From Nocardia altamirensis NBRC 108246 (GTDB lineage Bacteria > Actinomycetota > Actinomycetes > Mycobacteriales > Mycobacteriaceae): a stretch of 64,000 nt of DNA. The DNA lies in contig NZ_BDAY01000024.1 in the NCBI RefSeq assembly GCF_001612685.1, forward strand, positions 33,254 to 97,253, read 5' to 3'. A program made the position numbers and the translations under genes. This document shows, piece after piece, positions 1-8,036 of this stretch; the first letter of the stretch is position 1, and every line of letters starts with the position of its first letter. The notes under the pieces were generated by a model. That model was not told the origin of the DNA, did not search any database, and saw only the letters and a program-made list of their open reading frames with translations.

Positions 1-2
1 TC

Positions 3-923
3 TGCGGATTCGATCACGCGGTGTGCGACGCATGGTCGATCACGATCGCGGTCGCCGAGCTGGACCTGCTCTACCGCGCCGCCTGCGAGGACGGGGTCGA
101 CGGTGCCGAAGCCGCCGCCGACCGACTGCCGGAACCCGGGAGTTTCCTGTCCTATTCGACCCGCGAGGCCGCGGTGCCCGCCGCCGCCACCGGGCCGCTG
201 ATCCGCGCGTGGCGCGACTTCCTGCACGCCGCAGGCAACGATCTGCCGCATTTCCCACTCGATCTCGGCCTGCAGGCAGGCTCGCTCGCGCCGTTCGGCT
301 GCGACGCGCGCCCGCTGCTCGGCGCGACGGCAACCGATGCGCTGCACCGCAAGTCGCGTGCGGACGGGTACTCCATGTTCGCGGCGCTGCTCGCTGCGGT
401 GGCACTGGCCGCGGCCGACCTCGGCGGGCGCACCGGGACCGATCTGGTGTTCCCGGTGCACACCCGCCGGGAACCGCGACACCACAACACCTTCGGCTGG
501 CTGGTCTCCAACGGGCCTGCGCATATCCCGGTGGCGCATGACTTCTGCGCCACCGCCCGCGGCGCGGAAGAGGCGATCCGGTCCGGCCAGCGGCTGGCCC
601 AGGTTCCCGCGAACCGGGTGCTCGCCGCGATGGGCGCCGACCTGCACCGGACCAGACATGATCTGTTCAGCGTCTCCTACACCGACTATCGGTGGCTGCC
701 TGGCGGCTCGCGCAGCGACACCAGCCGCACGGTGCCGCGAAATCCGGCCCAGTTCAGCCGCAGCGCGCCGCTCGACGACGTGCAGATGTGGTTCACCCGC
801 ACCGATGAGGGGCTCGCGTTGCGCACCAGATATCCTGCGACACCCACCGCGGGTGCACTGCTCGGCGAATTCCTCGACCGGGTCACCGCAACCCTGTCCG
901 CCGCGATCTCGGTACGGGTATGA
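3..923 (+). CDS. Condensation-domain protein, 3' part only (cut by window edge)
   Basis: The reading frame is open from the first bases of the window, and the first visible residues (FDHAVCDAWS) match the HHxxxDxxS active-site segment of condensation/acyltransferase domains with HH changed to DH. The gene therefore starts outside the window; the GTG at 21 lies inside this motif and is unlikely to be the start. About 300 residues follow, including a YSMFAALLAAVALA helix and a TDLVFPVHTRR segment typical of the C-terminal half of these folds. It could be a free-standing acyltransferase (PapA-like), or a condensation domain ending a larger NRPS. No adenylation or carrier domain is visible downstream before an unrelated regulator. 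Its substrate cannot be read from this fragment. Confidence 0.7.
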   Translation, partial: CGFDHAVCDAWSITIAVAELDLLYRAACEDGVDGAEAAADRLPEPGSFLSYSTREAAVPAAATGPLIRAWRDFLHAAGNDLPHFPLDLGLQAGSLAPFGCDARPLLGATATDALHRKSRADGYSMFAALLAAVALAAADLGGRTGTDLVFPVHTRREPRHHNTFGWLVSNGPAHIPVAHDFCATARGAEEAIRSGQRLAQVPANRVLAAMGADLHRTRHDLFSVSYTDYRWLPGGSRSDTSRTVPRNPAQFSRSAPLDDVQMWFTRTDEGLALRTRYPATPTAGALLGEFLDRVTATLSAAISVRV

Positions 924-1041
924 GCATGCGGCCGCGCAGCCTGCGCCAGCGATCCACAAACCACAACGTTCGAGTAGCCCGACCCGATAGTCTCAGCGGT
1001 GGATCCACCGAGAGTGTGCTCGTGTCAGCCGGGAGCGTCCG

Positions 1042-1824
1042 ATGATGAAGGCTCTGGTCACCAACGACTTCTCGACGTCATCGGACGCCGACGCAACGCG
1101 TTGGCAGGGCCGTGCACTACTGCGGCCCGGCGTCCTCGCCTTCGAAGGGCCGGTGTGGCCCACCGAGATCCACGCCCATCATGCGGTGCAGATCGTTGCC
1201 GCCGATACCCCGATCGTCGTCGTCGACGGCGGTGGGGTGCGCAGGAACGGCACGCACATCGTGGTGCCCACCGACGCGCCGCATCGGGTCGCCGAAGGTG
1301 CCGCGCATGGCATCGCGGTCTATCTCGACCCGGAGACCGTCGCAGGCGCGGCCGCTGATCGGCGGGCGCATCTACACGGGTGGGTGCACTCTCTCGCGGT
1401 CGATCCCGCCCATGGCCAGCTCACCGACCACGTGACCGACCTCCTCGCGGATCTGCTGCGCGACGACCCGCAGGCAGGCCAGGGCGACCGGCACGGTGTG
1501 GTGACCGCGGCGCTGCAACTGCTGCCGGAGATGGTGCAGGACGGCTCGGTGCGCGGCTCGGATGTGGCACGGCAGCTGGGGATTTCGGCGACCAGGCTCA
1601 CCCATCTGTTCACCGAACAGGTCGGTATTCCGTTGCGCCGCTACATTCTGTGGCTGCGCCTGCACATCGCGATGACCAGGGTGCTGGCAGGCGACGACCT
1701 CAGCACGGCGTCCTACGCGGCCGGGTTCACCGACGACGCCCACCTGATCCGCACTTGCAGGCGGACCTTCGGGCTGCCGCCGTCGATGATGGGCACGCAC
1801 GTCGACTGGGATATCAGCCTCTGA
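1042..1824 (+). CDS. AraC-family transcriptional regulator
   Basis: A 260-aa protein with an N-terminal cupin-like sensor half (roughly residues 20-115, rich in His/Val strands) and a C-terminal AraC DNA-binding domain (about residues 165-255). The first helix-turn-helix reads SDVARQLGISATRLTHLF and the second STASYAAGFTDDAHLIRTCRRTFG, ending in the usual PxxM sequence. The ATG at 1042 is preceded by GGGAG with 6-nt spacing. It lies 118 bp after the condensation-domain gene on the same strand, so it may regulate that locus or act on its own. The ligand is unknown. Confidence 0.85.
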   Translation: MMKALVTNDFSTSSDADATRWQGRALLRPGVLAFEGPVWPTEIHAHHAVQIVAADTPIVVVDGGGVRRNGTHIVVPTDAPHRVAEGAAHGIAVYLDPETVAGAAADRRAHLHGWVHSLAVDPAHGQLTDHVTDLLADLLRDDPQAGQGDRHGVVTAALQLLPEMVQDGSVRGSDVARQLGISATRLTHLFTEQVGIPLRRYILWLRLHIAMTRVLAGDDLSTASYAAGFTDDAHLIRTCRRTFGLPPSMMGTHVDWDISL

Positions 1825-1885
1825 CGCGTCGTTCGTGGCGGAGTTCCCGAACAAGGCACTTGCCCGCACTCGGTATGCTCTAGCC

Positions 1886-2185
1886 ATGGTCACCCGGGCA
1901 CAGCTGATGGCGTATGCGGTTCTCGCATTCGTCCTGCCTGCCCTCGTGCTGTTCACGGCACCGGCGAGCGAGCCGGGTTCGGTGGCCGTCGTCGGTTTCG
2001 TCGCGGCGTCGCTGATCGTCGCCTTCGCGACCGTGCACCCGGCAGGCAGCCTGCCGCTCGCGCCGGTCCGTTCCGGGCCGCCGCCGTCCGCGCAGCGGCG
2101 CAGGCGCGGCTCCTTCCTGCGCCAGAGCAATCCCGACACCGCGGGTCGTCCGCGCCCACGAGCACCAGGGTTCGCGATCGCCTGA
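1886..2185 (+). CDS. Small membrane protein preceding YidC (DUF6412-like)
   Basis: A 99-aa protein starting at ATG 1886 (MVTRAQLMAY). It has two hydrophobic segments at about residues 5-27 and 33-52, then a basic, Pro/Arg-rich tail with RRRRG and RPRPR that should face the cytoplasm. An in-frame start at 1835 would add 17 non-hydrophobic residues and overlap the end of the previous gene region, so 1886 is preferred. It lies 90 bp upstream of a YidC/Oxa1 gene on the same strand. From memory this pairing recurs in actinobacteria with the family DUF6412. A helper role for the insertase is inference from position only. Confidence 0.6.
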   Translation: MVTRAQLMAYAVLAFVLPALVLFTAPASEPGSVAVVGFVAASLIVAFATVHPAGSLPLAPVRSGPPPSAQRRRRGSFLRQSNPDTAGRPRPRAPGFAIA

Positions 2186-2275
2186 CGCCGACTCCGCAGT
2201 CGCGGGGTGGCGTCGGCGTTCTCGTCGACCCTTCCGTTCTCGTGCGCACACGCACGCCCACAGTCAGGTGCTCTC

Positions 2276-3160
2276 ATGCTCGACTTCGTTTACTACCCGG
2301 TGTCCGCCATTCTCTGGTTGTGGCACTACGTCTTCGGCGCCGCCCTCGGACCCGCGAGCGCGCTCGCCTGGGTGCTTTCGGTCATCTTTCTCGTCCTCAC
2401 CCTCCGCGCCGTGCTGTTCCTGCCTTTTCTGCGGCAGGCCCGCACCCAGGCGATGGTCAAGAAATTGCAGCCGAAGGTCGACGGCCTGAAGAAAAAGTAC
2501 GCCAACGATCGCAGGCAGCAGGCGACCGAAATACAGAAACTGTATAAGGCCAACGGCATCAATACCTTTGCGACATTGATTCCGATGATCGGGCAGATAT
2601 TGATATTCATCGGGCTGTTCCACGTGCTGCGCTCGTTCGATCGCACCGCCGCGGTCGGTCACCTACCGTTCCAGGCCATCGCGACACCGATGACGCCGGA
2701 AGCGAACGCGATGACACCCAATTACGTCTTCGGCGCCGCGGACGTCCGATCCTTCCTGCAGGCAAAGATATTCGGCGCGCCGTTGTCGGCGACACTCTTC
2801 GGTGCGGGCGAGCTGCTGGCAACCGTGGCGGCGATCGCCGTCCCGCTCATGGTGATCGCCGCCGTCGCAACGCATTTCACCGGTCGCGTGTCGTTCGCGC
2901 GGCAGGAGACCCCGGCGCAGCTCGCCCTGATGCGTCCGCTGACACTGTGGGTCTTCCCCGCGGGAGCCATGATCGGCGGGGCGGTGCTTCCGGTGGCGAT
3001 CCTGCTCTACTTCGTCACCAACAACGCGTGGACCCTGGCCCAGCAGCACTTCGTCTACCGTCGGCTCGACGCCGAGGCGGCCGCCGAGACACAGCGCGTC
3101 GCCGCGGCGCGCGCCGCGACCGCACCGAAGCCGGGGGCCAAACCCGTTCGGCGCAAATGA
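2276..3160 (+). CDS. yidC: YidC/Oxa1-family membrane protein insertase
   Basis: A 294-aa polytopic membrane protein starting at ATG 2276 (MLDFVYYPVSAILWLWH). It has the Oxa1/YidC core: an N-terminal TM helix, a second TM near residues 35-55, a basic cytoplasmic coiled region (KKLQPKVDGLKKKYANDRRQQATEIQKLY), the conserved PMIGQILIFIGLFHVLR helix and two or three C-terminal TMs, then a basic tail. It inserts or folds inner-membrane proteins with or without SecYEG. The gene is isolated and lacks the rnpA-yidD-jag neighbourhood of the housekeeping yidC, so it is probably a second paralogue paired with the small protein encoded just upstream. Its stop lies only 6 bp from the converging sigma-factor stop. 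Confidence 0.9.
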   Translation: MLDFVYYPVSAILWLWHYVFGAALGPASALAWVLSVIFLVLTLRAVLFLPFLRQARTQAMVKKLQPKVDGLKKKYANDRRQQATEIQKLYKANGINTFATLIPMIGQILIFIGLFHVLRSFDRTAAVGHLPFQAIATPMTPEANAMTPNYVFGAADVRSFLQAKIFGAPLSATLFGAGELLATVAAIAVPLMVIAAVATHFTGRVSFARQETPAQLALMRPLTLWVFPAGAMIGGAVLPVAILLYFVTNNAWTLAQQHFVYRRLDAEAAAETQRVAAARAATAPKPGAKPVRRK

Positions 3161-3166
3161 CGTTCG

Positions 3167-4078
3167 TCATCGGCGCAGCTCGAACGGCGCGGTCAGCCGT
3201 TCGAGCTTGTGCGGGTTGCGGATCACGTTGATGCGGGCGATCCGGCCGTCCTCGATCACAAAGGTGACCGCGGCGTCGAGCGTGCCCCAAGGATCGAGCC
3301 TGGCCCCGACCGCGCCGTTGACCGCAATCGTGCTGAGCGCCATGCCGGGCGCGAACTGCGGAAAGCGGGACAGCAGTGCGGCAACGCGCTGGTGGCCCGC
3401 GATCGGCCGCAGGACCGACTGCACAATGCCGCCACCGTCGGAGACCAGGACGACATCCGGGGCGAGCACGTCGAGCAGGGCCTGCACGTCGCCCGTGTTC
3501 ATCGCCGCGATGAACCGGGCGACCACCTCGTGCTGTTCGCGCTGGCTCACCGCCATGCGCGGACGCCGAGCGGCCACATGCTTGCGCGCCCGGTTCGCGA
3601 TCTGCCGGACGGCGGCTTCGGATTTGCCGACGGCCTCGGCGATTTCGTCATACGGCACCTCGAACACCTCGCGCAGCACGAAGACCGCGCGCTCGGCCGG
3701 ACCGAGCGTTTCCAGCACGGTGAGCATCGCGATCGAGACGCTCTCGGCGAGCTCGACATCCTCGGCCACGTCGGGACTGGTCAGCAGCGGCTCGGGCAGC
3801 CATTCGCCGACATAGTCCTCGCGCTGGCGCGCCAGCGTCCGCAGCCGGTTGAGCGCCTGCCTGGTGACCATTCTGACCAGGTAGGCGCGCGGGTCGCGCA
3901 CCTCAGCGCGCGCGGGGTCGCCGATATCGGCCCAGCGCAGCCAGGTTTCCTGCACGACGTCCTCGGCATCGGCGGCCGAGCCGAGCATCTCGTAGGCGAC
4001 GGTGAACAGCAGGCTACGGTGCGCGACGAACGGCTCGGTGGCGGCGCCGGCCGCCACACTCCGGGTCCGGCTTGCCAT
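3167..4078 (-). CDS. sigJ: ECF RNA polymerase sigma factor, SigJ type with SnoaL-like C-terminus
   Basis: A 303-aa protein when begun at ATG 4078, which has GGAGGA five bases upstream; an in-frame start 30 bp earlier lacks a comparable site. Sigma region 2 (AEDVVQETWLRWADIG) and region 4 (LGPAERAVFVLREVFEVPYDEIAEAVGKSEAAVRQIANRARKH) are clear. A C-terminal domain of about 115 residues (FIAAMNTGDVQALLDVLAPDVVLVSDGG) has the SnoaL/NTF2 pattern that defines the SigJ/ECF41 group, where it tunes activity in place of a separate anti-sigma factor. No partner reductase or carboxymuconolactone decarboxylase gene, common for ECF41, is adjacent. Confidence 0.9.
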   Translation of the reverse strand: MASRTRSVAAGAATEPFVAHRSLLFTVAYEMLGSAADAEDVVQETWLRWADIGDPARAEVRDPRAYLVRMVTRQALNRLRTLARQREDYVGEWLPEPLLTSPDVAEDVELAESVSIAMLTVLETLGPAERAVFVLREVFEVPYDEIAEAVGKSEAAVRQIANRARKHVAARRPRMAVSQREQHEVVARFIAAMNTGDVQALLDVLAPDVVLVSDGGGIVQSVLRPIAGHQRVAALLSRFPQFAPGMALSTIAVNGAVGARLDPWGTLDAAVTFVIEDGRIARINVIRNPHKLERLTAPFELRR

Positions 4079-4153
4079 ATGTCCTCCAGGTGCGTTCGGT
4101 TCCGACACTAAGACACCGGCCGGGAACCGTTTGTGACACCTGATGGCGAAAAC

Positions 4154-4537
4154 CTAGTCCTTCGCGGGACTCGCCTCGACGTAGTACCGCACCGCGAGCG
4201 TCCGCAACCAGGCGCGGACGGCGGCGGGCGCCCAGCTCATCTTGGGGTCCTGATGGACGACCGGGTCGGTCAGCTCGATCTCTTTGCCACGCACCTGGAG
4301 GCTGAAATCGCCTGCGGCGCAGATATTCTTGAGCCAGTCGACGTCACGACCGTAGGTCAGCGCGATGCGATAGACCCCGTCACGATGGAACACCGAGACC
4401 GGAGTTCGATAGGCGCGACCCGATTTTCGGCCCTTGTGCGTCACCAGGGCGAAGCCGGGCGCGCGGCCCGCGAACAGCCCCGCGGCGGGGTTGGTGGCAT
4501 ATCGGTTGAATTTCGCCAGCGTGCGGGGAAGCACCAT
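4154..4537 (-). CDS. Deazaflavin(F420)-dependent nitroreductase-family protein
   Basis: A 127-aa protein of the split-beta-barrel Ddn-like family: LVTHKGRKSGRAYRTPVSVFHRDGVYRIALTYGRDVDWLKNI is the signature core that binds F420 or a heme/flavin-like cofactor. The usual family size is 120-150 residues. Members reduce quinones, nitroimidazoles or enones with F420H2. It stands alone between the sigJ-like gene and a divergent NUDIX gene. The substrate is not predictable. Confidence 0.8.
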   Translation of the reverse strand: MVLPRTLAKFNRYATNPAAGLFAGRAPGFALVTHKGRKSGRAYRTPVSVFHRDGVYRIALTYGRDVDWLKNICAAGDFSLQVRGKEIELTDPVVHQDPKMSWAPAAVRAWLRTLAVRYYVEASPAKD

Positions 4538-4589
4538 CGGCGCGGTCCTCTCTGGAGGGGTCGTGCGCCGCCCACGTTACCCTCGACCG

Positions 4590-5120
4590 GTGTCAGTGCA
4601 GAACACCGAAATGATCGCGGTTTACGACGCCGATGGCCACCCGGTCGGGTCCGCCGACCGCGCAACGGTCTATCGCGAGGGCCGCTGGCACGCCAGTGCA
4701 GGCGTGCTGGTGCGCTCGGGCGACGGCGAACGGATCTACGTGCATCGGCGCACCGACACCAAGATGGTGTTCGCGGGGATGCACGATTGTTTGGCGGGCG
4801 GCGTGGTCGAACCGGGGGAATCTCCGGCGAATACCGCGGTCAGGGAGCTCGCCGAGGAGCTCGGCATCACGGTGTTGGCGGCAGGCGCGGCGCCGCGGCC
4901 GCTGGCCCGCGTTTCCTGGGACGGCAGGTGGCAGGGCAGACCCATGCGCTGCCACCTTTTCGCCTATGAGCTGCGTTATGACGGACCCATCCGTCATCAG
5001 CCCGAAGAGATCGCCGATGGCTGGTGGTGGACCGATGCGCAATTGCGCGCCCACCTCAGCGATCCGGAGTGGCCGTTCGTGCCGGACACCCGGGTGTTCG
5101 TCGACGATCTGCTCACCTGA
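4590..5120 (+). CDS. NUDIX hydrolase
   Basis: A 176-aa protein with a perfect Nudix box, GGVVEPGESPANTAVRELAEELGI (Gx5Ex7REUxEExGU), at about residues 70-93. The start is taken as GTG 4590 (MSVQNTEMIAVYDADG); GTG 4596 and ATG 4611 are in-frame alternatives. The N-terminal pattern (IAVYDADGHPVGSADRATVYREGRWHASAGVLV) resembles the YfcD/isopentenyl-diphosphate-isomerase-like NUDIX branch rather than MutT. It should hydrolyse a nucleoside-diphosphate-linked substrate with Mg2+; the substrate is unknown. Confidence 0.85.
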   Translation: MSVQNTEMIAVYDADGHPVGSADRATVYREGRWHASAGVLVRSGDGERIYVHRRTDTKMVFAGMHDCLAGGVVEPGESPANTAVRELAEELGITVLAAGAAPRPLARVSWDGRWQGRPMRCHLFAYELRYDGPIRHQPEEIADGWWWTDAQLRAHLSDPEWPFVPDTRVFVDDLLT

Positions 5121-5128
5121 TCAAGCGG

Positions 5129-5200
5129 TCAGGATGCGCTGCCGCTGCCCTGCTGCAGGAGGGTGGTGAGGATGTTGGTGAACACGCTGAGGATTTCCAT
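5129..5200 (-). CDS. Possible 23-aa amphipathic peptide
   Basis: A short frame reading M-E-I-L-S-V-F-T-N-I-L-T-T-L-L-Q-Q-G then SGSAS and a TGA stop, with GGAGA four bases before the ATG. The first 17 residues would form an amphipathic helix with Leu/Ile/Val/Phe on one face and Thr/Asn/Gln on the other. It follows the AIM24-like gene by 100 bp on the same strand. Secreted amphipathic peptides of this type, including short helical porin peptides, are known in mycolate-containing actinobacteria, but no homology is claimed. It could be a chance frame. Confidence 0.35.
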   Translation of the reverse strand: MEILSVFTNILTTLLQQGSGSAS

Positions 5201-5300
5201 TTTTCTCCGTTGCTAGAGATATCGGTGGGGCACCGGAGCTTTGACGACGGACATGACTTCCGCCTGAACTCAGAGCGAACACACGGTCGCCGCGCTCCAT

Positions 5301-5981
5301 TTACCCGGAGGAGGCTACCGAACTGGCCCACGCGGCGAAAGCGCCGGGGTTGCGCGTTTGCAACAGCACCCGGCCCGGTCCGACGAAGTCGAAGACGAAG
5401 CCCTCGCCGGACTTCAGCGACTGGATCGATCGGCCGGACACCGCGCGCCGGATGGTGAAGTTCATCGACAAGTCGTATGCCACAACATGTCCGGTGTCGA
5501 TGGTGATCGGCTCGCCCGCTTGCAGGTCGATCACGTCGATCGCGCCGAAGACGCCGACCACGATCTCGCCGTCACCGTGCGCGCGCAACCCGAAGCCGCC
5601 CTCGCCGCCGAACAGGTTCGCGAACCCGCCCCACTTGCTTTCCACCTGCACCCCATGGGAATTCGCGATCCAGCCGCCGCGGCTGATGAAGAACGGGCGG
5701 TCCGGGGTGATCTGCAGGTTCAGCATGTCGCCTGGCAAGGCGGGCGCCACATCCACCCAGCCGCCCTGGGCGGGCGCGGTGAACGTGGAGACGAAGAACG
5801 ACTCCCCCGCAAGCACCGACCGCTTGAGCCCGGCCAAGATGCCGCCTTCGGCCTTGGCCTGCAATGTGACTCCCGCCGAGTGGGCAACCATGGCGCCGCT
5901 CTCGACCCGCATCGGCTCGCCGCTCGCGAGGAAGCACCGCGCGATGGTCGAGGCAGGGTTGTGGCGCAGTTGTACCTTCAT
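5301..5981 (-). CDS. AIM24-family protein (TIGR00266-like)
   Basis: A 226-aa protein with the AIM24 beta-sandwich pattern: repeated short Gly/aromatic strands (ESGAMVAHSAGVTLQAKAEGGILAGLKRSVLAGESFFVSTF, LNLQITPDRPFFISRGGWIANS, GFGLRAHGDGEIVVGVFGAI, DTGHVVAYDLSMNFTIRR, VFDFVGPGRVLLQTRNPGAF). The length agrees with the TIGR00266 family. Bacterial members have no established biochemical role; the mitochondrial relative affects inner-membrane architecture. No clear operon partner is visible apart from the possible peptide downstream. Confidence 0.85.
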   Translation of the reverse strand: MKVQLRHNPASTIARCFLASGEPMRVESGAMVAHSAGVTLQAKAEGGILAGLKRSVLAGESFFVSTFTAPAQGGWVDVAPALPGDMLNLQITPDRPFFISRGGWIANSHGVQVESKWGGFANLFGGEGGFGLRAHGDGEIVVGVFGAIDVIDLQAGEPITIDTGHVVAYDLSMNFTIRRAVSGRSIQSLKSGEGFVFDFVGPGRVLLQTRNPGAFAAWASSVASSG

Positions 5982-6074
5982 ATCCGCCGACCCTACCGCC
6001 TGATTCGCGCCACGCGGGTGCCCACACCGACCCCAGTATCGGGGGTATCGAATCCGGGCCCGACCACCGAGTAC

Positions 6075-6443
6075 TCAGCCGAGCGAGCGCAGCGTGTCGT
6101 CGTCGCGGGCGACGACCGCGCCGCCGTCGGCGGTCAGCACGATCGGGCGCTGGATGAGCTTCGGGTGCTCGGCCAGCGCGGCGAGCCAGCGGTCCCGGTC
6201 GGCGGGCGTGCGGCCCCAGGTCGACATGCCGAGATCCTTCGCGATCTGCTCGCCGGTGCGGGTGATGTCCCACGGCTCGGCGCCGAGTCGCTGCAGCACG
6301 GCCGCGAGTTCCGCGGTGGTCGGCGGCTCGTCGAGGTAGCGGCGCACCGTGTACTCGACACCCACCGCGTCCAGGTGCGCGGTCGCGTTGCGGCTCTTGG
6401 TGCACCGCGGGTTGTGCCAGATCTCTGTCTGCCCAGATGTCAT
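6075..6443 (-). CDS. ArsC/Spx/YffB-family thioredoxin-fold protein (arsenate reductase-like)
   Basis: A 122-aa protein from ATG 6443 (MTSGQTEIWHNPRCTKSRNATAHLD). It has the ArsC-family N-terminal NPRCTKSR loop with the catalytic Cys near residue 13, the downstream helix typical of the fold, and the conserved QRPIVL cis-Pro segment. The family includes glutaredoxin-dependent arsenate reductases and YffB-like proteins of unclear role. The arsR-arsM pair of this window lies 18 kb away, so linkage to arsenic resistance is weak. A longer in-frame start at 6512 would add a basic stretch unlike the family. Confidence 0.85.
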   Translation of the reverse strand: MTSGQTEIWHNPRCTKSRNATAHLDAVGVEYTVRRYLDEPPTTAELAAVLQRLGAEPWDITRTGEQIAKDLGMSTWGRTPADRDRWLAALAEHPKLIQRPIVLTADGGAVVARDDDTLRSLG

Positions 6444-6553
6444 GTGGAAAGCGTACCGAGCACGGCTGACTCGCCGAGGAATCGCCGCCTGACGCGGACG
6501 ATCCGCGGTCACGTCCCGGACCCGGGTGCGCGGCGCCCACTAGACTCGATTCG

Positions 6554-8020
6554 ATGCGTTACCAACTTCGCCCGATCAACACGCTCGATCATCGGCTTGT
6601 GGAGCGCACCGCGCGCTGGCGCTCCACGCCCGCCGACCGATCCCTGCGCACCCTGACCATCAGCGCCAATCACAGCCGCCTCTGGATGGCGATCGCCGCC
6701 GGACTCTTCGTCGCGGGCGGCCGCGCGCAGCGACGCGCCGCCGTGCGCGGGCTCGTCGCGGTGAGCCTGGCCAGCGGCATGGCCAACGGTGTCGGCAAAC
6801 CGCTGTTCCCGCGCCGCCGCCCGCCGGTCGAAGCGGTGCCGCTGCAGCGGCGGCTCGTCAAACCGCCTCAGTCGTCCTCGTTTCCGTCCGGCCATGCCGC
6901 CTCGGCGGCGGCCTTCGTCACCGCGGTGGCGCTCGAAGCCCCGAAGACGGCCGCGGTGCTCGCGCCCGTCGCGGCGGCGGTCGCCTATTCGCGCGTGCAC
7001 GTCGGCGTGCACTGGCCCACCGATGTGCTGGCCGGTGCCGCACTGGGTTCCGGTGTCGCACTGGCCACCCGGCGCTGGTGGGCAGTGCGTGACGACGAGC
7101 CCGCCGACCTCGGCGACACCAAGCGCACCGATCCGCTGCCCGGCGGGCACGGGCTGCTGCTCGTCGTCAACCCGGCCTCGGGCAGCAGTGACGGCGGCGA
7201 ACAACTCGCCATGCTGAACGCGCGACTGCCCGAGGCTCAGCTGCTCGAGCTCGACGGCGACACAGACCTCAGCACAGAGCTCGACCGCAGGGTGCGCGGC
7301 GGCGGCATCGCGGCCCTCGGCGTGGTCGGCGGCGACGGAACGGTGTCCGCGGTCGCCGAAGCCGCTGTGCGACACGGCATTCCGCTTGCGGTGTTCGCGG
7401 GCGGGACGCTCAATCATTTCGCAAGGGATATCGGTGTCGAGGATCCCGAGACCACCTTCGCTGCCCTCGAATCGGGTCAGCTCGTGCTCATCGACACCGC
7501 CCGCGTCCGGTTGGACGGCGCCGCGGAGCAGGTGTTCGTCAACACGGCGAGCCTCGGCGGATACCCCGACTTCGTGCGCTTGCGGGAACGCTGGGAGAAG
7601 CGGGTCGGCAAGTGGCCCGCGGCGGGATTCTCGATGCTGCGCGTGCTGTTTCGCGCAGCGCCGCTGCACGCCGACGTCGACGGCAGGCGCAGCGCACTCT
7701 GGATGTTGTTCGTCGGCAACGGGGCCTACCATCCGGCGGATCAGATCCCGATGTCGCGCCCGCGACTGCACGACGGGACACTCGACATCCGTTATCTCCG
7801 TGCCGATCTCACCCTGTCTCGGACCCGCCTGATCTGGGCGACGTTCACCGGAACGCTGGATCGCTCGGCGACCTACGTGCATCGGCGGGTCGCACAGCTC
7901 GACGTCAGCGTCGACGGCGCCCCGGTGTCGCTGGCCACCGACGGCGAAGTCGGCCACCGCGCAATGCGATTGGACTTCGCCAGCCGGCCTGCCGCACTTG
8001 CCGTGTTCCGCGCGCAGTAA
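6554..8020 (+). CDS. PAP2 phosphatase-diacylglycerol kinase fusion protein
   Basis: A 488-aa two-domain protein. Residues 1-175 are a PAP2/acid-phosphatase membrane domain with KPLFPRRRP (KxxxxxxRP), SSSFPSGHA (PSGH) and SRVHVGVHWPTDVLAG (SRxxxxxHxxxD), so all three catalytic motifs are present. Residues 195-488 are a diacylglycerol/sphingosine-kinase-type catalytic domain with NPASGS, VVGGDGTVSAVAE and FAGGTLNHFARDIG. The combination implies dephosphorylation and phosphorylation of lipid substrates (phosphatidate, undecaprenyl-PP or long-chain alcohol phosphates) at the inner membrane. Its 3' end converges on the glycosyltransferase gene with a 16-bp gap. Confidence 0.9.
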   Translation: MRYQLRPINTLDHRLVERTARWRSTPADRSLRTLTISANHSRLWMAIAAGLFVAGGRAQRRAAVRGLVAVSLASGMANGVGKPLFPRRRPPVEAVPLQRRLVKPPQSSSFPSGHAASAAAFVTAVALEAPKTAAVLAPVAAAVAYSRVHVGVHWPTDVLAGAALGSGVALATRRWWAVRDDEPADLGDTKRTDPLPGGHGLLLVVNPASGSSDGGEQLAMLNARLPEAQLLELDGDTDLSTELDRRVRGGGIAALGVVGGDGTVSAVAEAAVRHGIPLAVFAGGTLNHFARDIGVEDPETTFAALESGQLVLIDTARVRLDGAAEQVFVNTASLGGYPDFVRLRERWEKRVGKWPAAGFSMLRVLFRAAPLHADVDGRRSALWMLFVGNGAYHPADQIPMSRPRLHDGTLDIRYLRADLTLSRTRLIWATFTGTLDRSATYVHRRVAQLDVSVDGAPVSLATDGEVGHRAMRLDFASRPAALAVFRAQ

Positions 8021-8036
8021 CCGGCAACCGACGCCG

